14,446 bases of DNA, taken from assembly GCA_937928335.1 (NCBI GenBank), contig CALFWN010000051.1, forward strand, positions 1-14,446, in the 5' to 3' direction. The DNA is from an uncultured Litoreibacter sp. GTDB lineage: Bacteria > Pseudomonadota > Alphaproteobacteria > Rhodobacterales > Rhodobacteraceae. Both the position numbers and the translations under genes were made by a program. The notes beneath the pieces are model-generated. The model ran no database searches and was not told the DNA's origin. It saw only the letters and a list, made by a program, of their open reading frames with translations. Shown here in pieces: positions 7,369-14,446 of this stretch. Each line of letters begins with the position of its first letter. Positions within the stretch are counted from its first letter, which is position 1.

Positions 7369-7974
7369 ATGAAATATTTCATCGTCGCACTCTGGAGCCT
7401 TCTGCTCTCCGTGACTGCTGTTCATGCACAAAGCAATTACCGTGTCAGCTCTGGCGACACATTGTCGATTGAGGTTCTTGAAGACCCTCAGCTCAGCCGC
7501 GAAGTTCTTGTCGTCCCCGGCGGGACCATCAGCTTTCCGTTTGTCGGCACCGTACGTGCCGCCGGGCGCACAGTTGAGCAGATCCGCGCGAGCATCGTGA
7601 ACGGCATCTCCAGCAATTTTGCGGCCGAGCCTACTGTGTTCGTGTCTGTTTCTGCCTTGCGTGAGCGTGAAGAGCGCGAGCCAGCCGAGCCTGTGACCAT
7701 GAATGTCTATTTCCTTGGCGAAGTGACGACACCTGGCCTGCGCGAAGTGACGCCCGGCACCACATTCCTGCAAGGGATGTCTCAGGCTGGCGGGTTCACA
7801 CCGTTTGCGGCAACCAAGCGCATTCAGCTGCGCCGCACCAATCGTAAGACCGGGGCGCAAAGCACCAGCGTCATCAACTACCGCGCCCTTTCGCAAGGTG
7901 CTGGGTTGAGCCGCTCCATCAGACTGCAAGAGGGCGACGTTATCTTGGTCCCCGGGCGCAGGCTTTTTGAATAG
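7369..7974 (+). CDS. Short Wza-type polysaccharide export (OPX) protein
   Basis: This is a 201-residue periplasmic export protein. From the ATG at 7369 there is a clear signal peptide ending AVHA at about residue 20, with no lipobox Cys. The polysaccharide export domain starts at YRVSSGDTLSIEVLEDP (about 23-39) and runs to about residue 95. One SLBB-type domain follows (YFLGEVTTPGLREV to GDVILVPGRRLFE), and the protein ends there. E. coli Wza is about 380 residues with further SLBB repeats and a C-terminal amphipathic helix that spans the outer membrane. That helix is absent here, so this protein alone should not form an outer-membrane channel. The start is supported by GAGG 6 bases upstream; an in-frame TTG at 7330 lacks a signal-peptide fit. 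A beta-barrel gene follows after 28 bases and is the likely partner. Confidence 0.93.
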   Translation: MKYFIVALWSLLLSVTAVHAQSNYRVSSGDTLSIEVLEDPQLSREVLVVPGGTISFPFVGTVRAAGRTVEQIRASIVNGISSNFAAEPTVFVSVSALREREEREPAEPVTMNVYFLGEVTTPGLREVTPGTTFLQGMSQAGGFTPFAATKRIQLRRTNRKTGAQSTSVINYRALSQGAGLSRSIRLQEGDVILVPGRRLFE

Positions 7975-8002
7975 TTAGGCGACATCCAAGGGTGGGCAGT
8001 TC

Positions 8003-9394
8003 GTGGCAAAGCAAAGAATAAGCGCAAAACAAGGCGCAGCACGCAAACAGGTAACAATACTGGGGCTTTCAACAGCCCCTTTATTGCTGTCTGGCGGTCT
8101 TATATGGGCGCAGGATGCAGGCGGGATCAGGGCGACGTTCGATATCTCCCAACGCCTTGAATATGTTGAAGAAGACGGGTTCACCGTAGGCAGCGACGAA
8201 GGGCTGCGTTCGGTCACGGGGCTGGGCTTCGCGCTCAGCAGTGAGACCCGCGGCCAACGGCTGACCTTCAGTGGTTCAACCAATGTTGCACAAAACCTGA
8301 CAAATGGCGGCGGCGTCGAGTTTGAAGACACTCTTGTAGCACTCGATTACGCGCGGTCCAGCCGCAACTCGGAGCTGACCTTCGGGTTGACCTATCGCCG
8401 TGACGAGGTTGATGATCTTGCCTTCGACACGGATTTGCTGCTCGACGATGACATCACCTCTGGCGATGGTCAGCGGGAAGTGTTTGGGGCTACGACTGGC
8501 CTTACGCTGGGCCGTGAAGGGCCAATCACGACAACCCTGACCCATGCCTATGAGAAAAGCGTCTATTCGGACACGATCGATCCCAGCTTGAACGACAGCG
8601 ACACCCAATCGGTGACAGGCCGCCTGAGTTTTCAGGTCAGCCCGGTCCTGACCACGGATATTTTTGCCTCCTGGCGTGACGTTGATGAAGACGGCCCGAC
8701 CGCCCTTGATCGTACCTTTCGCAGGGCCGGCATCGGCGCGGTTTATGACATCTCACCTGCGACGACCCTCAGGGGGGAGTTGTTTTACGAAGACGAATCC
8801 AGCGAGTCGGCGACGGTTACAGAAGCCAACGGTCTGGGCTACGCCTTATCGCTCACCAATGATCGCCCCAATGGGGAAATTCGTGTGAGTTTCGAAGAAG
8901 AGCAAACGATCAACGGCACGCGTCGCGAAGCCCTGATCGGCCGTAGCTATGAGCTGCGGCGCGGGACATTGTCCTTTGCTGTCGGTGCCACCAGAACAGA
9001 AGGCTTCAGCACGCAGTCATTGGCAAATGTTGCGTTTGATTTCCAGATTGACCCGTTGAGCACTATTCGCATGGAACTGGACCAGACCGCAGCTGTAAAT
9101 GATGATGACAGCGAAGTGGTCAACACCCGGTTTGATATGTCCTATACCCGCAGCATCTCCAGCCTGTCTGACATCAGCGCAAGCATCGCGCTGGTGGATG
9201 AAAATGTGATTGGCGATGCTCTTGGCGACGAGCAAAGCGTGCGGTTTGACCTTACCCATCGCTATGAGCTCACACGAGACTGGGATCTGGTGTCAGGCTT
9301 TGAGTATTCCTCTGTTGATGAGGATACCTCGGAACGCCGCGACCGCAGCACTGTGTTTCTTGGCATCGAGAGAAGCTTTGACATTCGGCCCTGA
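8003..9394 (+). CDS. Outer-membrane beta-barrel protein of the EPS locus
   Basis: This 463-residue secreted protein starts at GTG, with a purine-rich AAGGGTGGG just upstream. The N-terminus is basic and followed by a hydrophobic run ending LIWA, giving likely cleavage after residue 36 before QDAGG. The mature part has alternating polar and hydrophobic beta strands with Asp-rich turns, for example SELTFGLTYRRDE, TSVTG-like and TLRGELFYEDES segments. It has no Cys-rich or enzymatic motif and ends in an amphipathic strand (TVFLGIERSF). About 425 mature residues would be enough for a barrel of roughly 16-18 strands. It resembles the outer-membrane beta-barrel proteins of PEP-CTERM-associated EPS loci. 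Being 28 bases after the short OPX gene, it is the best candidate for the outer-membrane porin of this pathway, as with the EpsX-type barrel that serves the short EpsY-type OPX in Myxococcus. The porin role is an inference from context. Confidence 0.82.
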   Translation: MAKQRISAKQGAARKQVTILGLSTAPLLLSGGLIWAQDAGGIRATFDISQRLEYVEEDGFTVGSDEGLRSVTGLGFALSSETRGQRLTFSGSTNVAQNLTNGGGVEFEDTLVALDYARSSRNSELTFGLTYRRDEVDDLAFDTDLLLDDDITSGDGQREVFGATTGLTLGREGPITTTLTHAYEKSVYSDTIDPSLNDSDTQSVTGRLSFQVSPVLTTDIFASWRDVDEDGPTALDRTFRRAGIGAVYDISPATTLRGELFYEDESSESATVTEANGLGYALSLTNDRPNGEIRVSFEEEQTINGTRREALIGRSYELRRGTLSFAVGATRTEGFSTQSLANVAFDFQIDPLSTIRMELDQTAAVNDDDSEVVNTRFDMSYTRSISSLSDISASIALVDENVIGDALGDEQSVRFDLTHRYELTRDWDLVSGFEYSSVDEDTSERRDRSTVFLGIERSFDIRP

Positions 9395-9412
9395 CGCGGG
9401 GCCGAAAAGATC

Positions 9413-10060
9413 ATGACATCATCAGCCGGGCCTCGCCTGTTTGCCCCGCCAGTGCTGCTTGCATTGGTGATGATTTGTGCCGGGATCGAAGCTGTTTTGT
9501 TGCTGGCTGATTACGGCTTTCTGACAGGCACCCGGCTGCGCGCCAAGGCCTATGAATATGCGGGGTTCTGGCCGGGGCTGCTGCATGGCTGGCAGCCCAA
9601 CTATGCCAGCCAGCCCTATGTCATGTTTTTCACCTATGCGTTTTTGCACGGGGGGGCGGTGCATCTGGTGGTCAATATGATCACATTGGTCAGCCTTGGC
9701 CGTGCCGTTTGCGACCGGGTTGGCGGCTTTGGTTTCATGGCCACATACATGGCGGCGGTCCTGGGTGGGGCGCTGATCTTTGGGCTGCTGACCCGCTCGA
9801 CGCAACCAATGGTGGGCGCATCCGGCGGCTTGTTCGGGCTCGCAGGCGCCGTCCTTGCGTGGAACTATATTGATCGTTTCAACGCCCACCGCAGGCTTTG
9901 GCCGGTGGCCAGGGTCATCCTGTTTCTGGTCGCACTCAATCTGGCATTGTGGTGGGCGATGGATGGACTCTTGGCGTGGCAGACCCATTTGGGCGGTTTC
10001 ATCGGTGGCTGGATTGCGGCATTGGTGATCAACCCCCGCCCGCAACAGCTTCCAGAATAG
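9413..10060 (+). CDS. Rhomboid-family intramembrane serine protease
   Basis: This is a 215-residue polytopic inner-membrane protease that cleaves substrates inside or near their membrane segments. About six hydrophobic helices are visible. The diagnostic residues are all present: HLVVN (His84 and Asn88) in the second helix, the nucleophile motif GASG with Ser137 in GASGGLFGLAG, and the catalytic His192 in THLGGFIGGW. It is therefore likely active rather than a pseudoprotease. The gene starts 18 bases after the beta-barrel stop and 86 bases before the flippase gene region, so it appears embedded in the export operon. No clear Shine-Dalgarno site precedes it (only GAAAAGA), so translation may depend on its neighbour. 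The substrate is unknown. It is not the typical sorting enzyme of this kind of locus, which would be an exosortase. The family call is strong. Confidence 0.93.
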   Translation: MTSSAGPRLFAPPVLLALVMICAGIEAVLLLADYGFLTGTRLRAKAYEYAGFWPGLLHGWQPNYASQPYVMFFTYAFLHGGAVHLVVNMITLVSLGRAVCDRVGGFGFMATYMAAVLGGALIFGLLTRSTQPMVGASGGLFGLAGAVLAWNYIDRFNAHRRLWPVARVILFLVALNLALWWAMDGLLAWQTHLGGFIGGWIAALVINPRPQQLPE

Positions 10061-10176
10061 TAGCTCTCCCTCCTGTTTTCAGAGTCGTCTGGCAAGCAGG
10101 GATGGCGTAAGGCCAACACAAGACCATCAAAGAGTGTGCCGAGTATATGAAAGCCAGGATTTCCGAAATACTTACC

Positions 10177-10180
10177 GGAG
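10177..10180 (+). promoter_or_regulatory. Ribosome binding site that decides the flippase start
   Basis: GGAG lies 6 bases before the ATG at 10186 (spacer ACGGG with flanking A). The earlier in-frame ATG at 10147 has only a weak GAG in front of it. This favours 10186. Confidence 0.5.
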
Positions 10181-10185
10181 ACGGG

Positions 10186-11514
10186 ATGAAAGCGCGCGCC
10201 ATTCGCGGCACCGCGCTGAGCATTGGCACTTTTGGCGGATCACAAATCATCCGGCTGGGCTCCAACCTGATCCTGACGCGTCTGTTGTTCCCGGAGGCCT
10301 TCGGCCTGATGGCACTGATGCAGGTCTTTATCATCGGGCTGGAGCAGTTTGCCGATATGGGCATCACCCCGGCCATCATTCAAAGCAAACGCGGCGATGA
10401 GCGCTCGTTCCTGAATACAGCCTGGACGTTTCAGGTCGTGCGAGGCTTCGTGCTGTGGCTTCTGGCCTGCCTTTTGACCGTGCCTCTGGCCAATTTCTAT
10501 GAGCAGGAAAGCCTGAAAACCATATTGCCAATTCTGGCGTTCAGCACTGTGTTGAGCGGCTTGAAGTCGACCAAACTTGCCACCGCAAACCGCCATCTGA
10601 TGATGGGCCGTTTCACCATTGTAGAGCTGTCTTCACAGATCATTGGGACGATCATCATGATCCTCTGCGCATGGTGGCTGGTATCTGTTTGGGCGCTGGT
10701 CATCGGCTCGCTGAGCATTTTTGTGCTGAATACGCTGTTCTCCCACTTGTTGATCCCGGGCGAGACCAACAAGCCGGAATTCGAGAAAGAGGCCGGCTGG
10801 GAAATTTTCCATTTCGGGAAGTTCATCATTTTCTCAACCATTGCCGGGTATTTCGTCAAACAGGGGGACCGATTGGTTCTGGGCAAGTTTGTCACCCTGG
10901 AAGAGCTGGCAATTTTTACGATTGCCTATCTCTTTGGCAGCTTGTCGCTGCTTTTGAACTACCAGGTGAATTCCCGCATCATCATGCCTTTATACCGGCA
11001 GCGGCCACCGATCGAGAGCGCATCCAATTACCGCCAGATCCGGCGTGCCCGAATGATCCTTGTCGGAGGTTTCCTGGCCCTGACCGCCGTGATGGGGCTT
11101 GGGGGAGAATGGCTGGTCGAGACCTTGTATGACCCGCGCTATCACGGTGCTGGTCCGATGCTGGTTCTGCTCAGCCTTGCAATCATCCCGAGTGTCACGG
11201 TGGATGGCTATAAAGAGATTTTGCTGGCCAACGGCAATTCGCGGAACTTCACCATCTTCACGATGATATCGGCTGCGATGCGGATGATCCTGCTTTTGAC
11301 CTTCATCCAGCAATTTGGCATTGTCGGCGCGATCATCGCACCGTTCCTGGTCGAGTTTATCACCTACCCGCTGCTGGTCTATTTCATCCGCCCCTATCGC
11401 GGCTGGTATCCGTTTTTGGATCTGTGTTTCCTGGTCATGGGGCTTGCGGTGATTGCTTTGGTCCTATGGGCCAGCCCCGCCGCCTTTGCCTTGCTGAGCG
11501 CTCCGTTTATCTGA
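10186..11514 (+). CDS. Wzx-type oligosaccharide flippase (PST/MATE-like)
   Basis: This inner-membrane protein of 442 residues is predicted to flip lipid-linked EPS repeat units to the periplasmic face. The N-terminus (MKARAIRGTALSIGTFGGSQ) is the usual Wzx beginning, with a short basic stretch and then the first helix. LTRLLFPEAFGLMALMQV is the conserved family segment after helix one. About 12 hydrophobic helices can be counted along the sequence. The central loops carry charged residues (KPEFEKEAGWEIFHFGK, FVKQGDRLVLGKF) as in polysaccharide transporters. It is full length for the family. The start at 10186 is preferred because of a GGAG site; the ATG at 10147 would add 13 residues. It follows the rhomboid gene in the same direction and ends 14 bases from the convergent glycosyltransferase gene. 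No terminator hairpin is seen between them. Confidence 0.92.
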   Translation: MKARAIRGTALSIGTFGGSQIIRLGSNLILTRLLFPEAFGLMALMQVFIIGLEQFADMGITPAIIQSKRGDERSFLNTAWTFQVVRGFVLWLLACLLTVPLANFYEQESLKTILPILAFSTVLSGLKSTKLATANRHLMMGRFTIVELSSQIIGTIIMILCAWWLVSVWALVIGSLSIFVLNTLFSHLLIPGETNKPEFEKEAGWEIFHFGKFIIFSTIAGYFVKQGDRLVLGKFVTLEELAIFTIAYLFGSLSLLLNYQVNSRIIMPLYRQRPPIESASNYRQIRRARMILVGGFLALTAVMGLGGEWLVETLYDPRYHGAGPMLVLLSLAIIPSVTVDGYKEILLANGNSRNFTIFTMISAAMRMILLLTFIQQFGIVGAIIAPFLVEFITYPLLVYFIRPYRGWYPFLDLCFLVMGLAVIALVLWASPAAFALLSAPFI

Positions 11515-11528
11515 CGTTTGTTTGAGCG

Positions 11529-12509
11529 CTATTTATACTCGATCAACCCACCCTGCTTGCCGCGGAGCTTGTTGACCCTGTATTCCAGCGCGCCCTGCGC
11601 TTCGGGTAACTTGCCCAATGTGACAAAGAATGCCTGTGCCCAGTCACCGTCGCGCAGCGCCAGCCGGACCACCTGCGCAGGCCATGCCAAAAGCAGCGCA
11701 AAGAAAGCTGGCGAGACCAGAGCCCCCAGGATCAAGGCCACGACTGGTAAGCCTGCCCCCCAGACCAATGCTGACCGGGTGGCTTTGACCCCGTGCCGCT
11801 CTGGGGGGGCACCATGCAGATCCGCCCCTTCGGCATAGGCGTGGCCCGCCCGTTTATTACGCTTCCACCATTGCGACAGTCTTGTAAGAGCTGCGTCATG
11901 CAACGTCATCTCTGCATCCAGCCGCCAGATCTGCCATCCTGCCGCGCGCAGGCGCACGCAGAGTTCAGGCTCCTCACCCGCGATCAGGCCGGGGTTGAAC
12001 CCGCCCACTTGCTGCAAGGCGTTCATGCGCATCAACGCGTCCCCGCCACAGGCCATTGCCTGACCTATGGGCGTGTCCCATTCAAGATCGATCAGGCGGT
12101 TGTAGACAGAGGCCTCGGGGAAGCGTTCGCGCCTGCGCCCGCAGGCCACAGCTGCATCGGGGGTGTCTTGCAGGAACGCCAAAGCAGTGCTGATCCAGTC
12201 TGGTTGCAGCTCGCAATCGCCATCAATGAACTGCACAAATTCAGGCGGGTTTGACATATCCATCAGAGCATCAACCCCAGCATTTCTGGCCCGTGCGGCG
12301 GTAAAGGGCTGATCCATATCCAGCGCAATCACCTCCGCACCCATCTCGCGGGCCTGATGTTGGCTGCCATCGGTTGAGCCGCTATCCACATAGACCACGC
12401 TTTGCGCTTGCGGCAGCGCCGAGCTCAGACAACGCATGAGGCGCGCGCCCTCGTTGCGGCCAATGACCACAACGCCCACGCAATAGGCTTGGGGCGATGG
12501 GTGGGTCAT
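11529..12509 (-). CDS. Family 2 glycosyltransferase with C-terminal membrane segment
   Basis: This 326-residue GT-A-fold glycosyltransferase is expected to add a sugar to the growing lipid-linked repeat unit on the cytoplasmic side. The N-terminal domain shows the nucleotide-binding segment VGVVVIGRNEG and DSGSTDGS at 42-49. It also has the metal-binding FIDGDCE (Asp96 and Asp98 in the DxD-like position), an acceptor-loop AGEEPELC at about 177-184 and the LSQWWKR motif at 211-217. A hydrophobic stretch at about 245-285 should be one or two membrane segments, followed by a soluble tail. It is the only extending glycosyltransferase in view. The gene starts 3 bases after the Wzy-like gene stops, so the two are co-transcribed and probably translationally coupled. 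Donor and acceptor specificity cannot be read from the sequence. Confidence 0.92.
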   Translation of the reverse strand: MTHPSPQAYCVGVVVIGRNEGARLMRCLSSALPQAQSVVYVDSGSTDGSQHQAREMGAEVIALDMDQPFTAARARNAGVDALMDMSNPPEFVQFIDGDCELQPDWISTALAFLQDTPDAAVACGRRRERFPEASVYNRLIDLEWDTPIGQAMACGGDALMRMNALQQVGGFNPGLIAGEEPELCVRLRAAGWQIWRLDAEMTLHDAALTRLSQWWKRNKRAGHAYAEGADLHGAPPERHGVKATRSALVWGAGLPVVALILGALVSPAFFALLLAWPAQVVRLALRDGDWAQAFFVTLGKLPEAQGALEYRVNKLRGKQGGLIEYK

Positions 12510-12512
12510 ATT

Positions 12513-13991
12513 CTAGGTCCGTATATCTCGGGGAGTTCCCCGCCCGGTGCGAGATGGGGGTGTGCTGACGCTTTGTGCTGCGGCTGCGGGATTGGGGAAG
12601 CGGGAGTACCGCACCTGTTGTCGACCCTTGGGCAGCACGTCTTGCTCGGCACTGTCCTCTGACAAACGCCCAAGCTCAATCCGCCCCCAAAGGGCGCCTG
12701 CCAGCATCCACGTCAGAGGCGTGATTGTTGCATTGGGGAGCAGGTCGAAAAGATTGGCTGTCAGCAGCAATGTCAGCAGTGTTGTCTCTGCCCCGATATC
12801 GTAGGTTTTCCGGCGGAAGAGCATGACGAAAACAGGCAGGCACAAGAGGCCAAACTCGGCGATATATTTCATCCATCCGCCAACCCCAAGCACGATAATC
12901 CAATAGCCGTCGGGCGTGCTTATACGTCTGCCAAACTCATCATAGACCAGGCTACGACCCCAAATACCCCATCCGAAAGCGGGGCGCTCCTGTGCTTTGT
13001 CCAGCAAGATCTCTTCGTTGAAGATCCGGTATTCCAACGAGAACGCGCGTTGCGGATTGACCGAGTTGGCCCATTCCAAAATAGCGTCCAGCGGGACAAC
13101 CCCGGCGCTGCGCAGGATCGGATAAATTATGACAATCACCGCCACGATGCTGGCAACCATAAGCTGCATACGGCGCCCAACAAACACGACCGGCAGCAGA
13201 CATAGCGCAATGACCAGCGCCCCCAGTGACTTGGATAAAATGAGGGTAAACATGATCCACAGGCAGGCCATGATGTATTTGCCGCGCGCGGCTCCGGTTG
13301 ACAGGCGTACCATGCTGGCAGCCGCAAGAAAGGCAAGCGACAGAAAGATGGATAGCCACAACCCGTGGTTGAGAAACACGAGAGGCCTGAACCCGCCATT
13401 GCGGATATGTTGCAAAAAACTATGCGGGAAGAAGCCATATACGATGTTGTTGAGTTGCGGCGACATGCGCACTTCGTAAAGCGCCAGAAAACTATAGAAT
13501 GCTGCTGACACCACAAAGGCACTCAACACGATACGCTGATGCTCGGGCCGGGCCAGAAATTTCCGGGCCAGCAGGAAGGGCAGAAGCAGCGTAGCGGTGG
13601 TCAAGATCAGCGAAACGGCGTCGTAAAGGCTGAGACCCGGCAACGTGGTCTCCCCGAACACCATCACATCCCCATTGGTCTGCACCGTGAAAAAGGCACC
13701 GATCACCAGCGCCAACAGGAAGCCCCGCGCCATCCAGCTTTTGGGAATCCAGCCCGGCAAGACCGCCTTATCCGTGTCGTGGTTGGTGGCCAGCAGGACC
13801 ACAAAAGTCGTCAATACCGGAATGGTGTGTTTGGTGAGCGCCGGCAACAGCGGCAGGTCAAGCATCAGCTGCTCTGGCAAGAGCAGATACCCGGCAAGCA
13901 AAGACGCAACCAACGCATTGGGTTTGCCCATCCGACGAAACAGAACAAGGACTACGAGCGGAAAGCTGTACAGAACAATATAGCCAAACAT
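12513..13991 (-). CDS. Wzy-type polymerase / O-antigen ligase family membrane protein
   Basis: This 492-residue polytopic inner-membrane protein has about 11-12 hydrophobic segments. It has the large periplasmic loop region typical of the O-antigen ligase/polymerase superfamily. Conserved-looking parts are GFFPHSFLQHIRNGGFRP (about 186-203, with Arg197 and Arg202) and the segment around 322-345 with RIFNEEILLDKA then PAFGWGIWG. DGYW at 361-364 follows, ahead of the last helices. In this locus the most economical role is polymerisation of flipped repeat units (Wzy); ligase activity cannot be excluded from sequence alone. The last 55 or so residues form an unusual soluble tail rich in Ser, Arg, Pro and Ala. 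It heads the minus-strand pair with the glycosyltransferase gene. Only a weak GGAA precedes the ATG. Confidence 0.88.
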   Translation of the reverse strand: MFGYIVLYSFPLVVLVLFRRMGKPNALVASLLAGYLLLPEQLMLDLPLLPALTKHTIPVLTTFVVLLATNHDTDKAVLPGWIPKSWMARGFLLALVIGAFFTVQTNGDVMVFGETTLPGLSLYDAVSLILTTATLLLPFLLARKFLARPEHQRIVLSAFVVSAAFYSFLALYEVRMSPQLNNIVYGFFPHSFLQHIRNGGFRPLVFLNHGLWLSIFLSLAFLAAASMVRLSTGAARGKYIMACLWIMFTLILSKSLGALVIALCLLPVVFVGRRMQLMVASIVAVIVIIYPILRSAGVVPLDAILEWANSVNPQRAFSLEYRIFNEEILLDKAQERPAFGWGIWGRSLVYDEFGRRISTPDGYWIIVLGVGGWMKYIAEFGLLCLPVFVMLFRRKTYDIGAETTLLTLLLTANLFDLLPNATITPLTWMLAGALWGRIELGRLSEDSAEQDVLPKGRQQVRYSRFPNPAAAAQSVSTPPSRTGRGTPRDIRT

Positions 13992-14110
13992 TACACGCGG
14001 GTTCCGATTCTGTCCTGCCTTACGCGGCCCCCAAGGGTAGCACGTATTCTAAAGCCTTCAGATGTCAATTTTACGGCCTTGCCGCACCGCATTCAATACG
14101 CCGTTGCCCC

Positions 14111-14159
14111 GGTGGCCAGGTGTTCCGTTTTCTTTCTGGCAGAGCACGGTCGGGCCACC
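14111..14159. repeat. Long-range inverted repeat in the intergenic region
   Basis: GGTGGCC (14111-14117) is the exact reverse complement of GGCCACC (14153-14159). Nested inside, CCGT (14125-14128) matches ACGG (14146-14149). The pair could form a GC-rich outer stem in either strand. The function is unknown. Confidence 0.35.
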
Positions 14160-14200
14160 CGATCTTTAGATATTGCCGCGTATGGCGGGTTTTTCTCTTT

Positions 14201-14230
14201 TTGACATTTTTCTTCGAACCCCAGAATTCT
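14201..14230 (+). promoter_or_regulatory. Candidate promoter of the right-edge gene
   Basis: An exact TTGACA (14201-14206) is followed after 18 bases by AATTCT (14225-14230), which matches the -10 consensus at only three of six positions. The leader would be very short. The -35 match is good and the -10 poor, so this is tentative. Confidence 0.3.
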
Positions 14231-14242
14231 GAAAGGGGCAGT

Positions 14243-14446
14243 ATGAACCTATCATTATCCGTGTCGTTGCTTGCTGACATGCTCATAAGATTGCAGACCA
14301 CCGGGCCGATTGCCGCCGAAGGCTGGGTTCTGGTACCCGCAGGGCTAGCCAGTTTTGAAATTCAAAGCGCGCAGGCCAACGGGCTCTCCCCACCCCTCAG
14401 CACCCCCGATAATGGCCTGATCCGCATCGGCACAGCCACCGGATGG
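14243..14446 (+). CDS. Unrecognised protein, N-terminal 68 codons, cut by window edge
   Basis: An open frame starts at ATG 14243 and is still open at the last base. It has a good ribosome binding site (AAAGGGG, about 4-6 bases before the ATG), normal codon use for the region and an upstream intergenic gap with a TTGACA. The visible part begins MNLSLSVSLLADMLIRLQTT. It continues through GWVLVPAGLASFEI and ends near RIGTATGW. No clear signal peptide, lipobox or membrane helix is seen, and no family is recognised. It is divergent from the wzy-like gene, so it may belong to another unit of the same locus or to a neighbouring function. Confidence 0.6.
   Translation, partial: MNLSLSVSLLADMLIRLQTTGPIAAEGWVLVPAGLASFEIQSAQANGLSPPLSTPDNGLIRIGTATGW

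Larger units (their letters stand above)
13992..14242. other. Divergent intergenic region with candidate structure
   Basis: These 251 bases lie between the leftward wzy-like gene and a rightward gene that leaves the window. No coding sequence of its own is supported. A minus-strand TTGACA (14063-14068) is present, but no good -10 lies 16-18 bases downstream of it. A short CCGC/GCGG stem (14176-14188) followed by G and TTTTT is terminator-like but weak, and no plus-strand transcript is expected upstream of it. Confidence 0.5.

Noticed and set aside
7170..7472. A 100-codon plus-strand frame in the prsT-wza gap, with a GAGG site 5 bases before its ATG
   Set aside because: It overlaps the first 100 bases of the OPX gene in another frame. 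It also runs through the hairpin and palindrome region, and its product looks like noncoding translation. A short leader peptide cannot be fully excluded.
9422..10045. A 207-codon minus-strand frame opposite the rhomboid gene
   Set aside because: The rhomboid catalytic motifs on the plus strand are unambiguous. The antisense product is rich in Gln, His and Pro and has no domain pattern.
14176..14195. A CCGC/GCGG stem followed by a T run, as a terminator
   Set aside because: The stem has only 4 pairs, and no plus-strand transcript is expected to reach it, because the upstream gene is on the minus strand.
1..14446. CRISPR arrays, tRNA or rRNA genes, insertion sequences, or toxin-antitoxin pairs
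   Set aside because: No regularly spaced repeats, transposase-like proteins, tRNA-like cloverleaf or rRNA segments were seen on either strand by eye.

Overview
This window is most of an exopolysaccharide (EPS) biosynthesis and export locus. It is probably from an alphaproteobacterium of the Rhodobacterales (Roseobacter group). The base composition is moderately GC-rich, the protein style fits that group, and the gene set matches the EPS loci that in many Proteobacteria accompany exosortase/PEP-CTERM systems. The taxonomic call is an inference, because no rRNA or tRNA is present.

Left arm (1-3290, minus strand): three tightly packed genes read leftwards. They encode an ExeA-like secretion ATPase, a chain-length determinant (Wzz/Wzc-like co-polymerase without a fused kinase) that overlaps it by 4 bases, and a separate bacterial tyrosine kinase that runs off the left edge. 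A regulatory region of about 0.5 kb (3291-3806), rich in inverted repeats, separates this operon from the divergent right arm.

Middle (3807-11514, plus strand): an ExoY-like initiating sugar transferase is followed by a strong intrinsic terminator. Next come a large TPR lipoprotein of the PrsT type and a 239-base gap holding hairpins and a perfect 16-base palindrome. After the gap lie a short Wza-type export protein, an outer-membrane beta-barrel, a rhomboid intramembrane protease and a Wzx-type flippase.

Right arm (11529-13991, minus strand): a family 2 glycosyltransferase and a Wzy/O-antigen-ligase-type membrane protein, 3 bases apart, converge on the flippase gene. At the right edge a divergent gene of unknown function begins.

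Together these genes describe a Wzx/Wzy-dependent pathway. The sugar transferase loads the first sugar-phosphate on undecaprenyl phosphate, and glycosyltransferases extend it. Only one is visible here, so others must lie elsewhere. Wzx flips the unit, Wzy polymerises it, and the Wzz-like protein with its kinase controls length. The short OPX protein, the beta-barrel and the TPR lipoprotein form the periplasmic and outer-membrane route. The most notable points are the OPX protein that is too short to span the outer membrane but sits next to a beta-barrel, the rhomboid protease inside an exosortase-type EPS locus with no exosortase in view, and the dense inverted repeats in the divergent control region.
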